Part shown: positions 48,964 through 57,665 of the stretch, piece by piece
Numbering within the stretch: the first letter of the stretch is position 1
How the letters are laid out: each line of letters begins with the position of its first letter
Origin: Favolaschia claudopus
Taxonomy: Eukaryota > Basidiomycota > Agaricomycetes > Agaricales > Mycenaceae
Direction: 5' to 3'
Length of the DNA stretch: 64,000 nt
Assembly: GCA_037176885.1 (NCBI GenBank)
Contig: JAWWNJ010000001.1
Span: 4,154,001-4,218,000 of the forward strand
Program-made: the position numbers and the translations under genes
Notes under the pieces: generated by a model
Seen by the model: only the letters and a program-made list of their open reading frames with translations
What the model was told of the DNA's origin: nothing
Database searches by the model: none

Positions 48964-49651
48964 GGACTGAGATTGTTGAATTGTTTCGTTACTCCAGCAT
49001 TCGAATTGAAACAACCAGACGACATATATTCAAAGCAGGGCGGAGTATGGGTGTCCTCTTTGGACAAAAATCAAATGATCTGGGACCTCTGATTTTTGAT
49101 TTCGGCCGGTAGTTTCTCGACTTCGTCCTTGTAATTCTCCTCACTCTCGCCAATGATCACGTTGAATCACGATGATCACCAGCAAGACAATCTGGTTTGC
49201 GAGCTCCAAAACAAAACCATTCCGACTCCCAATCTCAATTGCCGCCTATCGAAAGTGTGTCCGTCCTGTTGAAAGCGAACTTTTGAAACACAAAGTATGA
49301 TCTTTCTAGACGAAAAACCCATCGCTGTTGTCTGCAGAAATGAGATCACAATCCGTCAAAACCAAATTTCCAATTCCCAAAATGCTTTTGCCGACAAGAC
49401 ATCTCGTTTTCAGTGTTCGCATTTCGTTCTTGTTCTCGCATATTCCTGTTTCGTTTTTGGCTTTCTCAATCTCACTGCACCATCTTTTATTGTCACTCTG
49501 GCTGGCTCTGGATCTGCCCGTACTTCCACAGCTCGCTTGGACCCAATTTCAATTTCGTCGCTTTGGCAGTGCTGAGTGATCACTGGGCAAAACACCTGAC
49601 AATGACATTTCTAACTCCAAGTCGTGCTGCTGCCAGTCTTTGTCGTCTACC
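48964..49651. other. Boundary spacer between GUP1 and the accessory island
   Basis: No gene is supported. It marks the change from conserved housekeeping genes to the transposon-rich region. Confidence 0.45.
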
Positions 49652-51852
49652 ATGTCTTTTCCCTTAGGGCCCTGTCAACTTTGTGAGTGTGTGGCATTTA
49701 CGGTACGACATCTCTCTACCTCTCTGGTAGCCCCTCTCTCTAACACTCCTTTCAGCCGTTGGGTAACGGTCAGTGCATTTGCGAACATGAGGAGAGTCCG
49801 CACCGTCAATTTCCTCCCCGTGGGGCCTGTACTGCGTCAGGCTGCACTGGCTTTCAAGCTGTATGGTGGCTTGTCATTCTTTTTTCATCCCCTTCTGATA
49901 CATTCCAAGGCTGTCATTGACAATGCACGCACCGTCTGCCAGCAACAGGGATGTGGACGTCCATATCTGGCTCATGCACCTCTCGCAACCGGAGTGACAC
50001 CTCCAACTCCGGCAGTCACATCGCGTCCTGCTGCCGCGCAGGTAGCTCGCCGCTCTGGACCATCCACATCGTGCGCTGCGCTGAACTCCTCTGCCTTTTA
50101 TCGAGCAGCTTCTGATGAATTTTTCAGCTCTGCTATGGTTCCTGCTCGTGCTGGGGCAGCAACTCCATGGGGGACGCAGGTTCCTCAAGCCATGACTGCT
50201 GACGCGAGACGCAGAAAGGCCGCCATGTATCATACACCTTTTGGCCCTTCCGTCGGTGCCCAGTTTCCAAGAGGGGCTCACCGTGCCTACTCAGCTGGCA
50301 CTCGCACCGGATCCAGCCAACAAGTCATCCGCCCGCCTCCATCCTTGAAACCGGTGAAATTCATGATCTGGCCTGTATTCGTGAGTCTGTTTTGTCGTGT
50401 CTCTTTGTGATCATCCACAACTAAGCACTGTTTCCAGATTAATCTGACATCTAACTACGACTTGAGCTGGGATCCAGTGTACGCTCCACTCTTTGTCAAA
50501 AATCACGATGGACGGCTTCTCGGAAACGAGGATGCTCAGTTTTTCGCTCACGCCCAGAAGCTCAGTCTTATCTTCACCTTCCCTGTGCCCGTGGATGCGA
50601 ACGGACAGGAGGATCGTGACTATGTCTTCCACCAGTCTCTTGACACTTGTATAAAGGAGCATATGTCGCAGCACGGACTCCTGTTCACAGGCCCCACTGA
50701 CCCAACAAGCGAGTCGTTAGTGTCCAGCAGCCAGGACAACGACGTGGAAGAGGCCATGCAAGTCACTCGCTATGAGTGGCTTGTGCTAGCGCCTGGAAAC
50801 AAACCACGCACTAACGCCAACAGAAAGCTCTCAATCGCTGGTGTCAATTGGTATGACTTCAAGATGTCCTCGCTGGGTTCCCGCCCTTGGGGCTCGCTGC
50901 CTGATCCTTTCACTCCTAATGGCAAGATCTTCTTCATCGGCAAGTCGCTTGCGTCGATAGGCTGTTTGAATCGTGGGCGCTCATAATTCATTAGGTGCAA
51001 AGCGGGGACCGATCATGGGCCGCCTCCTTTACTCCTCCTCATTGCGACCTCACATGTGCTTTGGACTTCGCTTCCTTCACACAAATGGCGAGATCGAAGG
51101 CGAGATAACCTGTCAACCCAACTGTACAACTGTTCCCGCAGCACAGACATTGGAAGAGGAAGAGGAAGAAGCACCGACCCCTCTTTTTCTTGAAGGGGCT
51201 GTTGATGTAGGCTGTGAACTTCTGCTCGCACATTACACTGACACTCCTTCCATTCAGTCTGATCAGGAAGATGAGCAGATGCGTGAAGCTCTTGCATTGT
51301 CCTTGCGAGACAACATACCTATGACATTGTCAAGCTCCACTCCTGGTGCAGGACCATCACACCGACCTCTTCCCCGAGTCCCGATCCCGGCTTTACGGCC
51401 GCGATCTATAAGTTGGTCGGTACGTGTCTTGTCTTTGTTCTTTCTTTTCAGAGTGCTCAGGCTGAATAGCCCCCTCCCGCAACACGTCAACGACTGCTGT
51501 CACATACTGACAGTCCTGCCCCCGTCAGTGGTTGCTCCCATTTCTGATATAGCACAGACATTGACTTTCTCCCCAGCAAATTGCGTCCTCGCAACCCGTT
51601 TCTGTTGAAGGTTGGGCTGACGCAATGGGTGAACTCCTCGGGAGCTACACGTTTAGGGTGACGGCGCCGACCACGGAGGTAGCGGTCACCGCACTCTCAG
51701 GGCATTTTGCCAGCTTCTACGGCGCCCCACCGCTGGTGTTTACTAACGACCACACTCGCCGGGCATCGATCGAATCTCGCGACCCGCTTGGACCATTTAC
51801 GCAGAACCACTCATTGTAAGGGCAACCTTTAGGACCCGAGATGTCTCGAGGG

Positions 51853-51965
51853 TCTAGCGAGGGAGAATCCGAAGTTAATTAAGAAGCTACTAAGAATACA
51901 TCACAGCGCACCTAGCGAGGGAGAATCCGAAGAGAAGAAAGGCTGAGGATTCCCACGCTAGGTGC
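51853..51965. repeat. Small hairpin with a flanking direct copy inside the HECT gene
   Basis: An imperfect inverted repeat pairs 51908-51928 (GCACCTAGCGAGGGAGAATCC) with 51947-51965. One mismatch and a 2-nt indel separate the arms. Upstream, 51853-51874 is a direct copy of 51911-51932 with one mismatch. The block lies in a probable intron starting at the strong donor GTAAGG (51817). Confidence 0.75.
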
Positions 51966-53018
51966 AGTAAACATATAGTAACTAGTTCCCACAAGCTCGG
52001 AGCAATCGGCAATGATCCCGGGCCAAGTCACATGCCTTACTCCACGATGACATAGGGCTTTGGGGATTTGACAGGAAAGTGGGAAATCTGCAAGAGGCCT
52101 GCGTCATAGGTGGCTGTGTAGTGCCAAAAGAGGGAGTTCCCCTGACACTCATGGTCAATGCAAGTCGCGGTCTATAGCCTGTCTCATCTGTATCCAGCTG
52201 ACAATCACTTTTGCAGTGGCAGGTCGATTGGGGATGGTGTTAGCCAAACTGCTCTTAGCGAGCTTGTGCGAGATATTTTTTCAGACTCGAATGTGTGGCA
52301 GATTTGCGGGGGGATGCATGTCATCAAACCTCTGCCCCTGGGAGTTCTGCCCTCGGACGAATATCTCTGGCGTGTTCGTGTGTGTGGGTATGTATGTCGA
52401 CTCTACGTTGTACGTCTTCATGAGTTGCCACCCTCTCTCTCCATCCCCTTTGCATATGCTGCCCTTGCGGGTGAAGAAGCATTCTATGACAATAACCCTA
52501 GTTTGCAATCGCTCTTGAGCGAAGCGCAGCTTGAAGCCATTCGGACATGGCCACAAAGTATACAGGAATTTGCTCTACGAAGCAAGGAACCCTACTTGCA
52601 ACAGCTTGCAATCGAGCACTTTGACAAGCAGGTACAGTGCCCTCAGATCGACTGTACATGCTTGCTGATGACCACTAGGCGGAGGAGATGGCAGCCCTGG
52701 ACTCTGGCACATACAACAACATGCTAGAGATCTTTTATCGTCGTGTGGTCTTCGGCTTTGCCACTCCGCTTGTAAAGAGCCTTGAGTTTGTGACTTTCAG
52801 AGACACATTCAATGGCCCTATTAGCGATAGCCCACACTGTACTCTTGCTCAGGTGCATTGCCTCTGCCCTCACTCTCTCCTCCTCTGTCCTCTGGTCTGA
52901 CTTCCATTGTAGAGCTTTGGGAAGTCTCTTCAACGCTTGCTGCCGAAGATGGCTGGAAATCGTCTCAAGAGCGTTGAAGACCTTATAGAACGCTTCTCAT
53001 ATACCTCCTGTGGCGTCG

Positions 53019-53022
53019 CCGA
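53019..53022. other. Left target-site duplication CCGA of the LTR insertion
   Basis: CCGA precedes the TG end of the insert and recurs after its CA end at 55034-55037. Removing the insert and one copy leaves a continuous HECT reading frame. Confidence 0.8.
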
Positions 53023-55033
53023 TGTAACGCCTGGTCATTTTTGCGCGTTATATCTAGCTATTATAAGTCAAATGCGGCCCTAAACACCCAATCACCCGCT
53101 ACGACTATAGCTCTACTCGACTAGCAATAGGCAGTCAGTACCCTTTCTGGTGGCATACAAACCAAAGCCTAGAGCATTCATTAGTTGAAGGATCCTCACA
53201 AGGGAACCAACGGCTGCATAGATTGAGTCCGAGACGACTTGGTTCAACTTGGTTGAGCGCTGTACTGTTGCGTAAGCAGGTCCGCGGGAGGGCAGCTATG
53301 TCAATTGGACTATAAAGCACCCCAGCGCACTTGCGTTACAATGGCATTGGCTTTAGAACTGGAGATATGAGTCTGTTCATCTGGATTATCTGCCTTGAGT
53401 CAGAAATAGCAATTGTATCTTTTTATAGCTGGTCCGCGGGGACTTGGCTGAGGGTATAGAGTACGTAGGAAGGTCCGAGGGACCTTCGGGAATAGCTGGA
53501 CGCATTCCTAGAATTTTGGTTGAAGTCTTTCGGACTTGGTTGAATTGTTCGTATTCATATCACAACCGATACTCAAGTTTGACTGGAGTTGAAGGCCCGC
53601 GGGGCCTTGCTTGATGGATATCAAGTAGCTAGAGTGTGGGTGGACCCTTTGGCAACCTACAGACGAGTTCTGAGGTGCAGAGGTATCTACGGTGATTTAT
53701 AGTTCAAGTTCGATTGGAGTGCAGACTGCCGGTGTTCAACTTTAATTATGGTTGACACTTTGACAGTCTCCCGCGGGACTATATTTCGAGTTGGCAGCTC
53801 ATCAGGGGACCCTTCAATGTCGTCTCAATGATCTGATGAGTTCTGGATGTGTTGGGATCAAGGTCTATGGGCTGGATTGGGTCTAGAGTTGACTGGACCA
53901 TCTGTCTGGACTTTTGGTCAGATGTTTTGAGTCAGCGGCTTCAGCCGGCATGTTGGCCACCTCAATTCTATTGAAAAGGTGCCATAGGACGACGTTTTGA
54001 TGGCTTGAGTGCCAAGGATCAAGAGGGATCCACTCGGCATGGACTTTCTATTCATTTTCATTATCACATGTTCTGTATGATTATCACATGTTTTGTACTT
54101 GTAAAAAGGTATATAAGGAGCCAGGATTGTGCCTGCTGGGGGCAGACCATGTAGACCCGTCGAGAGCGACGCTGCAGTGGTGCTCAGGCAGCAACGTAGA
54201 GGCACTTATAAAGATATTTGTCTACTCGTTTGTCTTAATAGAAATCGTGTTGAAGTTCAGTCAAGTGTGAATAAGAGACATTGGTTTCGAAAGCGTTCAC
54301 CCACTGAGGCTTTGCATTTGAGTGACTTTGTCGTGGTACTAGTGTGCTGGGAACTGCCTCGCCTCTATAACCCGCGGACTGTCAAATTCGGTGTGAGGAT
54401 AGGTGTGCTCGAGAGTGAACTAGTATCTCCCCGAGTCTGAAGAGAGTGGAACGGTCCATCCGCTAAAGCATTGCGTTGGAACTGCTGGCGCATAACCTGA
54501 AGGGATCTGATTCGTCCTCGTCTGAAAGGCTCGTGCTATATAAAGGAGTGTCAAACGTTCCTGGAACTTGGAAGTTCAGGTCTATAGTGCAACTGGTGCT
54601 ATAAGAATTGTTCAGTTTGCTGCGGGGACTGCCCGTAGTTAGTCTATCAATTTCGCCCTGACAATTAACTTTGTCTTGTATCCTACTGGTTATAAATACC
54701 TTGGCTCCACGGAAGTTGGTGGCATAGCTGTTGTTGTCGTTGCGTTCGAGTTGAACTTTCCGCGGAGCGATTTGACCGTAAATCGCACTGCGCAATTCAA
54801 CGGCGTCGATGTTTTGAGTCTCTCTATTGAACTCAGTGGATTACCACATCTGGATATCGGATTGGACCCCACGAACTCATCAGGAAGCGCTTGAGTGTAT
54901 CTTGTTGAGTATATATATATTGTTGGAGTGTTGTGTGTGTGTTGGTTGAGGTGTATTGTATTTTTGCAGTAGAGTATCTCTGCTGCATTCAGACTCTGCG
55001 CTTCATATCGATATATTCAAGCGCAGCGTTACA
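53023..55033 (+). mobile_element. Solo LTR-like element, 2,011 bp, in the HECT exon
   Basis: It begins TGTAACGC and ends GCGTTACA, an 8-bp perfect terminal inversion with TG..CA ends, and is flanked by CCGA on both sides. No gag, pol or integrase coding is seen inside. Three TATA-like boxes (about 54109, 54535 and 54690) lie in the second half, suggesting plus orientation. Many short palindromes built on CCGCGG and GGTCC..GGACC occur along it. It fits a solo LTR left by recombination. A non-autonomous element with short ends is the alternative. The 4-bp duplication is shorter than the usual 5 bp. Confidence 0.72.
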
Positions 55034-55037
55034 CCGA
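55034..55037. other. Right target-site duplication CCGA of the LTR insertion
   Basis: Second copy of the 4-bp target duplication, followed at once by coding sequence (GACCTGAAG) in frame with the exon left of the insert. Confidence 0.8.
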
Positions 55038-55729
55038 CCTGAAGCCTGATGAAGAGAAATACAAGCTAGCTTTCAATCGCTACCTTCGAGGACATGGCCG
55101 AGCTGATCATAGAGCTATTTCGGCTAGTGCGCTCTCTGAGGCTGAGCTGGCTATTGACCCACAAGATCCTCTTATTCGGTCCCTCATGTTCTTGATGTCG
55201 ACAAAGGGAACCCGGACGCTCCCACCCAACGGTGGGCTCATTGAGGTGACGGCCCTTTTTCTTATGCACAAGAGGAGCTCTGTAACTGTTCCCCAGATGA
55301 CATTCGTTGAGAAATTCCATGGCGATCAGGTTGACCCCGCCAAAGCCGATGCTTCTCAGAATAGCGATCATTGGCTTGATGTATGTGATTTCATTCTTAG
55401 AGCCAACGATACTTACACTGTTGCAGTATATCACACCGGTTCTCACTCGGACCTGCTTTGACACTGTAGAGATACCACTCAGCATTGCGGTCCCGCTGCT
55501 GAAGGAGGAGCTGCCCAATGACCTCACCACGGTGACTGACTTTGACGGATGGCAGTATATCCTCTATAGGCCCTACACTAAATACGCTGAGTTCGGCGGA
55601 GTACTCTGGTTTGTCCCTACACTTTGCATCGAGCTATTCGTCTCACGATGCTGCCCAGATTGTTTGCTTTGCCATGAACAACACAATATACAGTCTGTGC
55701 CGCTCGCACAAGACTTGCGGCACGCTTGA

Positions 55730-56047
55730 TATTATCTTATTTATGCTCGTAGTACCTTGCTCACAGTCTTTACTCAATCACTTGTTACATACATTCACAC
55801 TGTCCTTACAGGCCTATTTATTCCGTATATTCCCTCTCCACTCCTCCTTTAACAAATGAGTTTGTGTTTCGCTTCAAAAGAGGTCAACTCGATTCGTTGT
55901 TTACTACTCTCCTGTCAAACAAACAAAATCTTGGGCAAGAGATTTTGAATGCCCACCGCACATAGAGGGAAAATGGGTGCTATAGAAAACCTTGAATGAA
56001 GGTAGCAAACAGAGACAATTTGCTTTTTTGTGTAGTTCTCGCCACTC
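55730..56047. other. Spacer after the HECT gene
   Basis: Noncoding AT-rich sequence, probably the 3' flank of the HECT gene. No supported exon is seen. Confidence 0.4.
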
Positions 56048-56139
56048 CTAATTTAAGATGTGGCTGTCCCGCTGAGCAACTTTACCATCATCCAATGATG
56101 GTAAAAGTGCTCGCCGTCATAGCCACATCTTAATTAGGA
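56048..56139. repeat. 92-bp extended stem-loop
   Basis: Outer arms 56048-56066 and 56122-56139 pair over 18 bp with one bulge (core TAAGATGTGGCT / AGCCACATCTTA). Inner arms around 56080-56092 and 56096-56109 pair again (TTACCATCAT / ATGATGGTAA). The middle is partly complementary. It ends about 40 bp before the F-box ATG, so it may sit in the leader of that mRNA, or be a small MITE. Confidence 0.85.
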
Positions 56140-56177
56140 AATTCGCAGTTCCGAATCAGGGTGTCTCTTCTTCCCCC

Positions 56178-57665
56178 ATGTCGTTCTCAAATACCAACAT
56201 CGAGAGCCTTGCGAATGAGACACTATCAGAGATCTTCATACTCACTCTCTCCTCTTGGCCTTCATATCCAGTTACATTCTTTCCTTCATCTTTATTTCTG
56301 CGGCCTAGTCCCACAGAGTCGTCCCTTCTCCTCTGTCAGATATCAGCACGATGGCGCATTGTTGCTATTTCAGATCCCCGCCTTTGGAAGGCGTTGGATG
56401 TGACCACTGTGAAAAGCTCGCATCTTGTTGCGCTATGGCTCAGCCGCTCGGGTGGTAGGGCATTGGCCCTACAGACGGCTTCTGAGAGCCGCAAAATAGC
56501 TATACCTCCTATTCACCGCCACCTATCACTTCTCCTTCCCCGCTTTTCGCAGTGCCACCACCTCTATGTGGACCGAATGTTCATCCCACCATCTGATTTG
56601 CCGCCTCACATGCCTGAGCTCCGGAGTCTTGTCGTACGGCATTCAAAGGACAAGCTTCCAGTGGAGACTCTAAGCTGGTTTTCATTGCTTGCCTCCCAAG
56701 CCCCACGTATCACAACCTTATTCTGGACTGGTCCTCCCCCCTCCTCCTTTCCCTGGTCTCAGCTCACCCATCTGGGCCTCTCACTTGATCTCCATCCACC
56801 AAATGCGCCAGAGATATACAGCTGCGAGGCATTCGAGAATGTTCTTGCCGCAATCCAAAACGTCGAGTTCCTTGAGATGGACGTAGGGGTTGATCTCTTT
56901 CGCCTCTTTGCATCCCCCAAAAAATATCATACGCTCTTGAATGTGACCACGTTCTCCATAAACTGCAACACTCTCCCTATGATTTTCTTGACCCTCCCAA
57001 ACCTACAGCATCTAATCCTGGGCATACTTTTAATGTTTGGAGCCGCTCCCCGCATCTCAAGCTTCTTTCAGCGCTCACAATTTGCTGTGACGAGGCTGGA
57101 GTTCAGGCAGGGCAGCCTACCAGAGTCGCAGCTCACACCTTCTATGTGGATTTGCCCCCAGATATCCCCCTCCCTCTGTTGCCTTGTGATCCCTTCAGAA
57201 TATCTGAATGAGTTCTTCCTGTGGGCCAACGAACAGGACAGACCTGGCACACTCCCAACCAAACTGCTTCTTCTGCGCGATGTAAATCAATGTTTCAGAA
57301 TTGACGACATCGACGGCATTGCATAACGTGAATTTTCGGGAATTCTCGCCGCTGTAGTCAAGCGCCATCTTCCGCGACTCACTTCCCTTTACCTCGACGA
57401 TGACTTCTCATCTAAGGAGCAACTCGAGTCGTCAATTGTGGGGTTTGACACAAGCCAGTTTCGTCTCTGGCGGTCGATTGCCTTGCGCCAGGAATACCAA
57501 GCATGGTGGAACTCAAGTGAAGGAATAGACTTCAGAGCAGCTCGAGCGACCGGCATGTTGACCGCAGTGCTGGAGTTTGATATTGAATGGATTCAGACTA
57601 TGGAGCCAGGAGACGAACGATTCAGACGTCGCAATCGCTTTGCAAAAGACGACTTGTGGATGTAG
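56178..57665 (+). pseudogene. F-box-like gene with one in-frame TAA
   Basis: Frame-continuous ORF of 495 codons interrupted by a single TAA at 57324-57326. The N-terminus has the F-box-like pattern (IESLANETLSEIFIL ... LLCQISARWRIVAISDPRLW). Leu-rich segments typical of this family follow (LTHLGLSLDLHP, LEMDVGVDLFRLFA, LTLPNLQHLILGILL). After the TAA the same frame continues with ILAAVVKRHLPRLTSLYLDD and SQFRLWRSIALRQEYQAWW, which keeps the Leu-rich character, so the stop appears to be a nonsense change rather than the natural end. A 382-residue product may still be made, and stop readthrough is possible. The last 73 bp overlap the coding end of the convergent gene. Confidence 0.65.

Larger units (their letters stand above)
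49652..55729 (+). pseudogene. Divergent HECT-type E3 ubiquitin ligase gene interrupted by an LTR
   Basis: The N-terminal exons are Cys-rich (GPCQLCECVAF, NGQCICEHEES, ACTASGCTGF), suggesting zinc binding. A linker leads to FINLTSNYDLSWDPVYAP-like sequence and KIFFIG. A UIM-like helix follows (EDEQMREALALSLRDN). The HECT N-lobe is visible as GRSIGDGVSQTALSELVRDI, RLHELPPSLSIPFAYAALAG and TYNNMLEIFYRRVVFGFATP. The C-lobe is seen as SVEDLIERFSYTSCG before the insertion, and LMFLMSTKGTRTLPPNGGL and TRTCFDTVEIP after it; the Cys (55454-55456) fits the catalytic thioester position. Insertion of 2,011 bp at 53023-55033 splits one exon. Splice sites around 51817-52215 and the true 3' end are uncertain. 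The gene is probably inactive, unless the insert is spliced out. Confidence 0.62.

Noticed and set aside
53023..55033. Reading the insert as a cut-and-paste DNA transposon
   Set aside because: The 8-bp ends have TG..CA form, no transposase is present and the TATA layout fits an LTR better; not fully excluded.
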